A stretch of 64,000 nt of DNA from Sphingomonadales bacterium (GTDB lineage: Bacteria; Pseudomonadota; Alphaproteobacteria; Sphingomonadales; Sphingomonadaceae), in assembly GCA_025362295.1 (NCBI GenBank), contig JANYGX010000009.1, positions 62,001-126,000 of the forward strand. Direction: 5' to 3'. The notes under the pieces are model-generated. The model ran no database searches, was not told the DNA's origin, and was given only the letters and a program-made list of their open reading frames with translations. Below are positions 18,173-25,708 of the stretch, piece after piece. Positions within the stretch are counted from its first letter, which is position 1; every line of letters starts with the position of its first letter. The position numbers were made by a program, and so were the translations under genes.

Positions 18173-19786
18173 TCACGCTGCGCGAAAGCGCCGTGCCGTA
18201 TTTGCCTTTAGATCACGCATTATTTCCCGCGCCGCATTATGCCCCGGTGCGCCGGTCACACCGCCACCGGGGTGTGTGCCAGAACCGCACATGTAGAGCC
18301 ACTTGAGCGGCCCCCGGTAGGCACCGTAGCCGGGCACTGGCCGGGCACTGAACAGTTGATCGAGCGACAGTGCACCGTGAAAAATATCACCGCCCACCAA
18401 GGCCAGTTTGCGCTCCAGATCGAACGGTGACAAAATCGAGCGGGCAATTATGGATGCTTTGAAGTTCGGCGCATGGCGGGTCATGGTGTCAATCACTGTA
18501 TCAGCAGCGGCCTCGCGGTTGTCATCCCAGCTTGCCCCGTTTGGCAGCACCGGTGCGAAGTGATGGCAAAACAGGCTTGCCACGTGCTGGCCCTTGGGGG
18601 CAAGGCTATCATCAATCGTGCTTGGAATGTGCATTTCAATACCCGGTGTGCGCGACCAGCCATGAATTTTGGCATCAAGATAGCCTTGATCGAGATAAGA
18701 CAGCGACGGCGCAATGATAATTGCCGCACTGTGGTGTTCAGCCGCCGTTGTACCAGGCTTACAGGTGAAGTTTGGCAGTTCACTCAGTGCCACATTCATG
18801 CGGAATGTGCCTGAGCCAGACTTCCAGCCTTTGATGCGCGTATTGAACTCTTCGCCCAGGTAGCGTTCATCAATCAGCTTGCCATAAAGCAATTTTGGAT
18901 GAATGTTGGACGCAACCGACTTCCCCATAACCCTCTCGCCGGTTTCGAGCACCACACCATGCACGGCGCCGTGCTCAACAATGATTTCGCGCACGGGGGC
19001 ATCAACCGATATTTCGACACCTTTTTCCGTGCAGGCTCTTGCCATTGCCTGCGTGATTGACCCCATACCGCCAATGGCATGGCCCCATGCGCCCTTGATG
19101 CCGTTGGTGATGCCAAACACATGGTGCAGCAACACGTAGGCGGACCCGGGCGTGTAGGGGCTGGCATAGTTGCCAACCACAGCATCCCACCCCAGCAGGC
19201 CTTTCAACACATCGGTTTCAAACCACTGATCAAGCATGTCACCAGCACTTTTGCCAAACAAGTCGATAAGATCGTTTTGCGATGACAGGCCAAGCTTGCG
19301 GGCGCGGTTGCCGACTTTGGCCGCCGCCAGAATATCGCTGAAGCCACCCCCCATATTTGGCGGGGTTTCCAGTAGTGTGGTGCGGATAAAATCCACCAGC
19401 CGGTCCATTTTGGCGTGCCAGGCGGGCAGACGCTCGGCATCGCGCTTCGACCATTGGCTGAGTTCGTCATGGTTGCGCTGTGCATCGCGGTCCATGATCA
19501 GGTAGCGGCCATCTTCTGACGGCGAGAAATAGGACAGCGGGCGTAAGACAATCTTAAGGCCGTGGCGCGCCAGTTCCATATCGGCGATTACCTCTGGGCT
19601 GAGCAGGCCAACCGAATAACTGGCCACGGAATTGCGAAAGCCCGGATGGAACTCCTCGGTGATCGCTGCTCCACCAACCATTTCGCGCCGCTCAAGCACG
19701 CGCACCTTGTAGCCAGCACGCGCCAGATACCATGCGCAGGTGAGGCCGTTATGGCCGCCGCCGACAATGACTGTATCATAGCTCAT
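18173..19786 (-). CDS. FAD-dependent oxidoreductase, phytoene-dehydrogenase/PYROXD2-like
   Basis: A 537-residue flavoprotein. The dinucleotide-binding motif VIVGGGHNGLTCAWYLA is at the N-terminus, then VLERREMVGGAA. The C-terminal FAD motif YMCGSGTHPGGGVTGAPGHN matches the carotenoid-desaturase-related NAD(P)/FAD oxidoreductases of the PYROXD2 type. It is not near any carotenoid gene, so a carotenoid role is not supported. It lies upstream of, and on the same strand as, the Rieske oxygenase. Confidence 0.8.
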   Translation of the reverse strand: MSYDTVIVGGGHNGLTCAWYLARAGYKVRVLERREMVGGAAITEEFHPGFRNSVASYSVGLLSPEVIADMELARHGLKIVLRPLSYFSPSEDGRYLIMDRDAQRNHDELSQWSKRDAERLPAWHAKMDRLVDFIRTTLLETPPNMGGGFSDILAAAKVGNRARKLGLSSQNDLIDLFGKSAGDMLDQWFETDVLKGLLGWDAVVGNYASPYTPGSAYVLLHHVFGITNGIKGAWGHAIGGMGSITQAMARACTEKGVEISVDAPVREIIVEHGAVHGVVLETGERVMGKSVASNIHPKLLYGKLIDERYLGEEFNTRIKGWKSGSGTFRMNVALSELPNFTCKPGTTAAEHHSAAIIIAPSLSYLDQGYLDAKIHGWSRTPGIEMHIPSTIDDSLAPKGQHVASLFCHHFAPVLPNGASWDDNREAAADTVIDTMTRHAPNFKASIIARSILSPFDLERKLALVGGDIFHGALSLDQLFSARPVPGYGAYRGPLKWLYMCGSGTHPGGGVTGAPGHNAAREIMRDLKANTARRFRAA

Positions 19787-19959
19787 AAAGAAGTTCTCCG
19801 CTTGGTCGCGATCAACATATCAAGCTTGAAAATGGCACAATCTTCACATGCAAATCTACCAAAGCTTTCGGTTTTCGTCCAGACTTCAGACAGTTTCGCT
19901 TCTTTGTATTGGATAATTGGTATTTATAACATCGTGGCTTTGATCTGACAGAGAAATCT

Positions 19960-20095
19960 GGTTCAGCTGTCGCAGCCCTTGGCGCCCTTGCCCGCAGTAT
20001 GCGCACCAGCTTTGCCGTCATAGCCCCTTGATGTGCTGGCCTTCATCATTGCGCAGCTTGTCGGTGGTGCGCTGCTGGCGCAGCGATTGTTTTGA
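19960..20095 (+). pseudogene. decayed C-terminus of an aquaporin/MIP channel
   Basis: One frame reads ARSMRTSFAVIAP and stops at 20029-20031. Shifting by one base gives LDVLAFIIAQLVGGALLAQ ending in TGA at 20093-20095. Together they resemble the end of bacterial MIP channels (ARxxxDTFAGIAP, then xDVxxFIxAQLxGA). No upstream part is recognisable. The rest of the 365-nt gap (19787-20151) holds nothing else I can support. Confidence 0.5.
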
Positions 20096-20151
20096 CACCT
20101 GCCGCCTGACACGGCATGAGCTATCCTGCATTGTAAAAGGAAAACTTACCC

Positions 20152-20994
20152 ATGCGTTTTGAAGGTACCAATAACTATATTGCCACGGACGATCTGAAAG
20201 TCGCTGTCAATGCAGCGGCCACTCTGCGCCGCCCCTTGCTGATCAAGGGCGAGCCTGGCACTGGCAAAACTGTGCTCGCGCATGAGGTGGCCAAAGCCTT
20301 CAACACCCCGCTTCTGGAATGGCATATCAAATCGACCACCAAGGCCCAGCAGGGCTTGTATGAATATGATGCTGTCAGCCGCCTCCGCGACAGCCAGCTG
20401 GGCGATGCGCGTGTGCATGATATCAAAAACTACATCAAAAAAGGCAAACTGTGGGAGGCGTTTACCGCTGCTGAAACGCCTGTGCTGCTGATTGACGAAA
20501 TTGACAAGGCCGATATCGAGTTCCCTAACGATCTCTTGCAGGAACTCGACCGCATGGAATTTCATGTTTATGAAACTGGCGAGACGGTCAAGGCAGCCGT
20601 GCGACCCATCGTCGTCATCACCTCGAATAACGAGAAAGAACTGCCAGATGCGTTTTTGCGCCGCTGTTTTTTTCACTACATCAAGTTTCCCGACCGTGAC
20701 ACAATGCAGGCGATAGTTGACGTGCATTTTCCCGGCATCCAGAAAATACTGGTAACCAAAGCCATGGAGATTTTCTACGAGGTGCGCGAGGTGCCCGGCC
20801 TCAAGAAAAAACCCTCAACGTCTGAATTGCTCGATTGGCTGAAGCTGCTGCTGCACGAAGATTTACCCCTCGACGTGCTGCAATCCCGTGACCCGAAAAA
20901 AGCCATTCCACCGCTATACGGTGCACTGCTGAAGAATGAGCAGGACGTGATGCTGTTTGAGCGGCTGGCTTTTATGAGCAGACGGGGCGGGTGA
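20152..20994 (+). CDS. MoxR-type AAA+ ATPase
   Basis: A 280-residue ATPase of the MoxR family, which works with von Willebrand A proteins in protein or metal-centre maturation. Walker A is GEPGTGKT (about 37-44), Walker B is LLIDEIDKAD (about 111-120), sensor 1 is VITSNNEKELPDAF, and the arginine finger is in LRRC. The natural partner VWA gene is at 21781, but two minus-strand toxin-antitoxin genes sit between them. A GGAAAA lies before the ATG. Confidence 0.9.
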   Translation: MRFEGTNNYIATDDLKVAVNAAATLRRPLLIKGEPGTGKTVLAHEVAKAFNTPLLEWHIKSTTKAQQGLYEYDAVSRLRDSQLGDARVHDIKNYIKKGKLWEAFTAAETPVLLIDEIDKADIEFPNDLLQELDRMEFHVYETGETVKAAVRPIVVITSNNEKELPDAFLRRCFFHYIKFPDRDTMQAIVDVHFPGIQKILVTKAMEIFYEVREVPGLKKKPSTSELLDWLKLLLHEDLPLDVLQSRDPKKAIPPLYGALLKNEQDVMLFERLAFMSRRGG

Positions 20995-21084
20995 GGTGAT
21001 ACTTTATGCCGTCAGCTCTAAGCGCACACAACAGATAGACTAGCTGGGCGATGAGATAGATTGTCTTTAATCAGCAGGTATATC

Positions 21085-21462
21085 CTAAATCACCCTTACC
21101 AATTCACTATACCCACCAAGCACTTTATCCGCTGTTATAAACTGCATTGGCTCACTCACAGCTTGCGCAACAAGCAGGCGATCAAACGGGTCTTTATGCT
21201 GGGAGGAGAGTTTGGCTAACATGACAATATGTGCGCCTAGAACAGGCAATTCAACAAAGCCGCTGTCTTTTATAGCCTGTCTGACGGTTTCCACATCGGC
21301 ATCTAGCTTGCCGAGCTTGGCCTTGATGGCAATTTCCCACAGCGACACAACGCTGATAAAAACATCCGTGTCAGGTGAGAGAATGTCTGTTTCGATAGCA
21401 GCAACCCGACGTGAACCACTGAGCGTCCAAAGCAGCACATGCGTATCGAGCAGCACTCTCAA
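21085..21462 (-). CDS. PIN-domain toxin (VapC-like)
   Basis: Putative ribonuclease toxin of a type II system. MRVLLDTHVLLW supplies the first acidic residue; SVVSLWEIAIKAKLGKL and the FDRLLVAQA block with a nearby Asp supply the rest of the PIN active site. At 125 residues it is typical of the DTHxLLW subgroup usually paired with Phd-like antitoxins. The start is TTG at 21462, 3 nt after the antitoxin stop, with AGGA about 12 nt upstream. A weak start may keep toxin below antitoxin. Confidence 0.87.
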   Translation of the reverse strand: MRVLLDTHVLLWTLSGSRRVAAIETDILSPDTDVFISVVSLWEIAIKAKLGKLDADVETVRQAIKDSGFVELPVLGAHIVMLAKLSSQHKDPFDRLLVAQAVSEPMQFITADKVLGGYSELVRVI

Positions 21463-21465
21463 ATT

Positions 21466-21705
21466 CTACAATTCCTCGAACAGCGCCAGCACATCATCGG
21501 GCAGCGGTGCATCAAAATTATCCGGTACCACCAGTTTTCCGGCAAGCACACCCATGCGTTTTGCGCCTACACCAGCATCGGCGGACACAAGCTTAACACT
21601 GGGCTTCCCGTAGGCTCCAATCATAATTGTCTCACCGTTTGCCGCGCGTTTAACCAGTTGAGACAGCGTGGATTTTGCCGTGTGCATTGATATAACACTA
21701 TTCAT
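21466..21705 (-). CDS. Phd/YefM-family antitoxin
   Basis: A 79-residue protein. The N-terminal Phd fold (ISMHTAKSTLSQLVKRAANGETIMI) binds DNA and autoregulates. The acidic, hydrophobic C-terminal tail (PLPDDVLALFEEL) is the toxin-binding part. It comes first in the operon, as expected. Together with the PIN gene it forms a complete module inserted, in opposite orientation, between the MoxR and VWA genes. Confidence 0.87.
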   Translation of the reverse strand: MNSVISMHTAKSTLSQLVKRAANGETIMIGAYGKPSVKLVSADAGVGAKRMGVLAGKLVVPDNFDAPLPDDVLALFEEL

Positions 21706-21780
21706 AACTTGTATTAGCTAGATCTTAGCCCGAATGCAAGATAAATTGACAAATTACGACATTTCAGGCCTGCTATCTCT

Positions 21781-22953
21781 ATGTTCCTCAACTTTCTCAC
21801 AGCACTCCGTGCCGCTGGAATCCCAGCCTCTATGAAGGAACATCTTATCCTGCTTGAGGCGCTTGACGCCGACGTTATAGAGCGCACAACGGACGCGTTC
21901 TATTATCTATCCCGCTCTGTCTATGTAAAAGATGAAAGCCTGCTTGATCGGTTTGATCAGGTGTTTGGCAACGTCTTCAAGGGCATTGTGTCAAACGATG
22001 GCGATGCCAGCGCTGACATTCCAGAGAACTGGCTGAAGGCGATCGCTGAAAAGTTTCTGAGCTTGGAGGAAATGGACAAGATCAAAGGGCTGGGCAGCTG
22101 GGACGAGATTATGGAGACGCTAAAAAAACGTTTGGAAGAGCAGCATGAGCGCCATCAGGGTGGCAACAAATGGATTGGCACTGGTGGCACCTCGCCGTTT
22201 GGCAATGGCGGCTACAACCCTGAAGGTGTGCGCATTGGCGGCAAGAGCACCCACGGCAAAGCCATCAAGGTGTGGGAAAAACGCGCGTTCAAAAATCTTG
22301 ATACGGATGTCGAGCTCGGCACCCGCAACATCAAGATCGCGCTCCGACGTTTGCGCAAGTTTGCCCGAGAGGGGGCGCTTGATGAGCTTGATCTTGGCGG
22401 CACCATCGAATCGACTGCCCGCAAGGCGTATCTTGATATCCAGATGCGGCCAGAGCGGCGCAACGCTGTAAAGTTGCTGATTTTTTTTGACATTGGCGGC
22501 TCGATGGATTCTCATATCAAGCTGTGTGAGACATTGTTTTCAGCAGCGTCCGCTGAATTCAAGCACATGGAATATTTCTACTTCCACAATTGCCCCTACG
22601 AATCCGTCTGGAAAGACAATCACAGGCGCTTTGCCGAACGCACAGCCATGATGGATGTGCTGCACAAATATCCGCATGACTACAAGGTGATTTTTGTCGG
22701 CGATGCGTCGATGTCGCCTTACGAAATCAGTTACGCCTGTGGCTCGGTTGAACACTGGAATGAGGAGCCTGGTGCGGTGTGGATGCAGCGCATCACCAAC
22801 GTTTACAGCCGCGCTGTATGGCTGAACCCGATCCCTGAAAAACACTGGGGTTACAGCCAGTCCATCACCATGATGCAGCAGTTGATGGAAGGCCGGATGT
22901 ATCCATTAAGCCTTGCAGGGCTTGATGAGGCGATGAAGCGACTGGTGCGGTAA
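21781..22953 (+). CDS. VWA-domain protein, CoxE-like MoxR partner
   Basis: A 390-residue protein with a helical N-terminal half and a C-terminal von Willebrand A domain. The metal-ion site reads FFDIGGSMDSH (about 237-247), the DxGGS variant usual in this MoxR-linked family. Later VGDASMSPYEI matches the family's second motif. MoxR and CoxE-type proteins are thought to act as chaperones for metalloenzyme assembly; the client here is unknown. It was probably co-transcribed with the MoxR gene before the toxin-antitoxin pair arrived. Confidence 0.85.
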   Translation: MFLNFLTALRAAGIPASMKEHLILLEALDADVIERTTDAFYYLSRSVYVKDESLLDRFDQVFGNVFKGIVSNDGDASADIPENWLKAIAEKFLSLEEMDKIKGLGSWDEIMETLKKRLEEQHERHQGGNKWIGTGGTSPFGNGGYNPEGVRIGGKSTHGKAIKVWEKRAFKNLDTDVELGTRNIKIALRRLRKFAREGALDELDLGGTIESTARKAYLDIQMRPERRNAVKLLIFFDIGGSMDSHIKLCETLFSAASAEFKHMEYFYFHNCPYESVWKDNHRRFAERTAMMDVLHKYPHDYKVIFVGDASMSPYEISYACGSVEHWNEEPGAVWMQRITNVYSRAVWLNPIPEKHWGYSQSITMMQQLMEGRMYPLSLAGLDEAMKRLVR

Positions 22954-23028
22954 AACAAGGTTTGTTCGCTTTCTATCAGACCTCAATAGGATTATAGGCT
23001 GGTACTCCAAGACAAACGGAGAGACCTT

Positions 23029-24021
23029 ATGGCAGACCAAGACACCCAGAGCCCACCCGGCAAATCCAGTCGTTTCCCTTGGGTGGTTACCGCCCTTTTG
23101 GGCGGCTTTTCGGCTGGTATGCTGGGTTCGCCATGGCTGGAGGCCAATGTGCGTGGGCTGTTACCATCCAGCCTGCACTCTTCGGTGGGGAATACCGAGG
23201 CGGACCGTGCGGCCTTAAAGGCACGGGTAACTGCGCTTGAGGAGCACCCCACCACAGGTGTGCCGGTTGATATATCCGCGCGTCTGGCCACACTCGAAGC
23301 CTCTCGACAGGTGGGCGCGGCCGGTGCGGCAGCTGTCGCCAGCGATTTGGAGCCGCTCAGTCAGCGCGTTGACCGCATCGACACCCGCCTCACCAGTGCC
23401 GAGCAGGCGGCGCACGCGGCGACTACGGCAGCCGCACTCATTCCCGGTTTGCAGGCACAAGTGCAAACCACCACGACGGTTGCAGCAGAGCAAACCAAAC
23501 ACACGCGCATGCTGGCAAGCCTTGGGCCGCTGCGACGGTTGATTGAAGGCGGTCAGCCACTGGGTATTTATTATGGCATTATTTCTGATGCTCTGGGTGC
23601 CAGCACAACCGATGTTGCCATATTGAGGCAGGTTCAAGCGGGTGGACCAACGCTCGCTGGGTTGCAGCAGCAATATGCAGCGTTGCTGCCCCAGCTTGCC
23701 ACTGCATCCACAGATCCAACGTCATGGATCGATCATACACTGGCAGGGCTTACAAATCTTGTGCAGGTCAAACGCACAGCCGATGCGTCTCAGCTTGCCA
23801 CAGCATCAGCACTTGCAATAGCTGCTTCACAGAGGGTGCGTGGCGGCGATGTTGCCGGTGCTCTGGTTGTGCTGCGCCGATTGCCCGCGGTCAGCCAAAG
23901 CCGTGTGGCAGCGTGGCAGGCGTCTGCCAACATCTACGTAGCAAGCCGGACGGCCATAACACGCATTGAAAACAATATTTTCGAACTGACAGCCGGATTG
24001 GTGCCGCCCCGCAACCCGTGA
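23029..24021 (+). CDS. membrane-anchored coiled-coil protein, mitofilin-like layout
   Basis: A 330-residue protein with one N-terminal membrane segment (about 17-35, FPWVVTALLGGFSAGML). It has Ala-rich coiled-coil stretches (about 60-150) with LEPLSQRVDRIDTRLTSAE, and an Ala-rich helical C-terminal part. This is the layout of alphaproteobacterial mitofilin (COG4223) proteins that shape inner membranes. Those usually sit beside hemC-hemD, which are absent here, so the call is tentative. Its stop abuts the convergent stop of the dehydrogenase with no gap. Confidence 0.5.
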   Translation: MADQDTQSPPGKSSRFPWVVTALLGGFSAGMLGSPWLEANVRGLLPSSLHSSVGNTEADRAALKARVTALEEHPTTGVPVDISARLATLEASRQVGAAGAAAVASDLEPLSQRVDRIDTRLTSAEQAAHAATTAAALIPGLQAQVQTTTTVAAEQTKHTRMLASLGPLRRLIEGGQPLGIYYGIISDALGASTTDVAILRQVQAGGPTLAGLQQQYAALLPQLATASTDPTSWIDHTLAGLTNLVQVKRTADASQLATASALAIAASQRVRGGDVAGALVVLRRLPAVSQSRVAAWQASANIYVASRTAITRIENNIFELTAGLVPPRNP

Positions 24022-25260
24022 TTATCCGAACGCTTGCAACCCGGTTTGGGCACGACCAAGTATAAGCGCATGTATGTCATGGGTGCCTTCATAGGTGTTG
24101 ACAGCCTCAAGGTTCATCACATGGCGGATAATATGATATTCGTCTGAAATGCCGTTGCCGCCGTGCATGTCGCGGGCTTCGCGCGCAATGGCCAGAGATT
24201 TGCCACAGCTGTTGCGTTTCAGCAGCGATATCGTTTCCGGTGCAAGCTTGTGCTCATCCATCAAGCGGCCAGCGTGCAAACAGGCAGACAGGCCAAGGGT
24301 GATCTCCGTTTGCATATCGGCCAGTTTTTTCTGGAACAATTGCGTTGCGGCCAGTGGTTTGCCAAATTGCTTGCGGTCAAGACCATATTGACGGGCTTTA
24401 TGCCAGCAATATTCAGCGGCACCAAGAGCACCCCAGGCAATGCCGTAACGCGCATTGTTGAGGCAGCCAAACGGGCCTTTCAACCCTTCAACGCCTGGCA
24501 ACAGGCGGTCCGCTGGAATAAAAACCTCATCCATTACAATTTCACCGGTAACCCATGCCCGCAAAGAAAATTTACCGGTTATTTTTGGTGTGGACAAACC
24601 CTTGTCGCCACGCTCCAGAATAAAACCACGTATGGCATCCTTGCCGTTTTCGCCAGCAAGTTTGGCCCAGACGATGAATACGCTGGCAAACGGCGAGTTG
24701 GTAATCCACATTTTGGCACCATTGATAACATAGCCGCCGTCTACCGGTTTGGCACGGGTTTTCATACCGCTTGGGTCAGAACCAGCATCCGGTTCGGTCA
24801 AGCCGAAAGCCCCAACCCATTCGCCAGTGGCAAGCTTAGGCAGATAGTGTTGCCTGTGCGCTTCCGTGCCATAGGCATAAATTGGGTACATAACCAGGGA
24901 TGATTGTACCGACAGGGCTGACCGATAAGCGGAATCAACCCGCTCTATTTCTCGTGCTATCAAACCGTAGGAAACATACGATACACCGGGGCAGCCATAG
25001 CCGTTGATTGTCGAACCCAGCAGGCCAAGCTCACCGCACTCCTGCATGATTTCAGGATGATACATTTCGTGACGATTGGCTTCAAGTACCCGGGGCATCA
25101 GCTTTTCCTGCGCGTAGGCGCGGGTTGCATCGCGCACCATGCGCTCTTCATCTGTCAGCAAATCCTCCAGCAGCAATGGATCTTCCCAGTTAAAGCTGGC
25201 CCATTTTGTGCCGGGTTGATGGATATTTTCAACTGAATCAACAGAATGCAGGGCTGGCAT
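24022..25260 (-). CDS. gcdH: glutaryl-CoA dehydrogenase
   Basis: Acyl-CoA dehydrogenase that oxidises and decarboxylates glutaryl-CoA to crotonyl-CoA in lysine and tryptophan breakdown. [32 protein letters not shown] and the C-terminal [16 protein letters not shown], holding the catalytic Glu, are specific to the glutaryl-CoA branch. Its 412 residues are normal. GGAGATG lies a few bases before the ATG at 25260. A structured element with a terminator ends about 110 nt upstream and could be part of its leader. Confidence 0.94.
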   Translation of the reverse strand: MPALHSVDSVENIHQPGTKWASFNWEDPLLLEDLLTDEERMVRDATRAYAQEKLMPRVLEANRHEMYHPEIMQECGELGLLGSTINGYGCPGVSYVSYGLIAREIERVDSAYRSALSVQSSLVMYPIYAYGTEAHRQHYLPKLATGEWVGAFGLTEPDAGSDPSGMKTRAKPVDGGYVINGAKMWITNSPFASVFIVWAKLAGENGKDAIRGFILERGDKGLSTPKITGKFSLRAWVTGEIVMDEVFIPADRLLPGVEGLKGPFGCLNNARYGIAWGALGAAEYCWHKARQYGLDRKQFGKPLAATQLFQKKLADMQTEITLGLSACLHAGRLMDEHKLAPETISLLKRNSCGKSLAIAREARDMHGGNGISDEYHIIRHVMNLEAVNTYEGTHDIHALILGRAQTGLQAFG

Positions 25261-25372
25261 GAAACATCTCCATTTACATTTAAAAGTATTTTAAAGTTAG
25301 ATACGATAGTTAGAGGCGAAAATCCAGCCACTATCGTGGATAATATGAGCGCAGGCCAACAGTTTGGCCGTC

Positions 25373-25403
25373 AAAAAAAAACGACAGTGCCAGAGCACTG
25401 TCG
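25373..25403 (-). terminator. intrinsic terminator on minus strand
   Basis: CGACAGTGC (25382-25390) and GCACTGTCG (25395-25403) form a perfect 9-bp stem with a CAGA loop. A run of nine A at 25373-25381 gives a U tract when read on the minus strand. No annotated minus-strand gene lies upstream, so it must end the candidate RNA or act as an attenuator before the dehydrogenase gene. Confidence 0.7.
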
Positions 25404-25499
25404 CAAGTTTAATTCTAAAGTGACCAGCTCAGGAAAAAACGGTCATCTCAGACGTTCCAGTCGATTTCCAAAGCTGGAAACTGAGGGAAACTGTTTTAT
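25373..25499 (-). ncRNA. candidate small RNA or regulated leader
   Basis: On the minus strand a promoter-like pair (TTCACA at 25529-25534, 17-nt spacer, TATTTT at 25506-25511) is followed by three hairpin-forming segments and a terminator. The segments are CTCAG/TTCCAG with CTGGAA/CTGAG (25447-25485), TGACC with GGTCA (25421-25445), and the terminator stem. The CTGGAAA strand could instead pair with TTTCCA at 25465-25470, so two folds compete. The product would be about 125 nt, either free-standing or the leader of the dehydrogenase gene. I do not recognise a known family. Confidence 0.4.
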
Positions 25500-25580
25500 C
25501 TGAGCAAAATACATGCCGCCGTGACCTTTGTGAAGAAATATGCATTCATATCAATATTTAAACCCATAAAAAACGATTAG

Positions 25581-25599
25581 ACTGGTACTGTTTACCAGT
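25581..25599 (+). promoter_or_regulatory. operator-like inverted repeat
   Basis: ACTGGTA-CTGTT-TACCAGT is a perfect 7-bp inverted repeat about 110 nt before the FAD oxidase gene at 25709 and just upstream of its possible -35 box. It looks like a dimeric repressor or activator site; the regulator is unknown. Confidence 0.4.
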
Positions 25600-25624
25600 T
25601 TGTTTGTATAGGCTTAATGCTTAA

Positions 25625-25697
25625 TTGATAAATTCTGTTTCAGAATGATACACTCTTAGCTGCTAAAGCCTCACCCTTCATCGAGGCTTATAGGGAG
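25625..25697 (+). promoter_or_regulatory. promoter and leader hairpin of the FAD oxidase gene
   Basis: TTGATA (25625-25630), an 18-nt gap and TACACT (25649-25654) form a plausible promoter. AAGCCTC (25666-25672) pairs with GAGGCTT (25683-25689) just before the AGGGAG ribosome site at 25692-25697. The hairpin could affect translation. Confidence 0.35.
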
Positions 25698-25708
25698 AAT
25701 TCGCCACA

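Noticed and set aside
18173-19786. Carotenoid desaturase (crtI) role for the FAD oxidoreductase.
   Set aside because: There are no carotenoid genes nearby, and the sequence fits the PYROXD2-like branch better than CrtI.
19812-20021. A 69-codon minus-strand frame in the gap before the MoxR gene.
   Set aside because: There is no ribosome site. It overlaps the aquaporin relic on the other strand, and its translation is Arg/Lys-rich without features.
25246-25503. An 85-codon plus-strand frame in the gcdH upstream gap.
   Set aside because: It crosses the terminator hairpin and the candidate RNA and overlaps the gcdH start. Its translation looks random.
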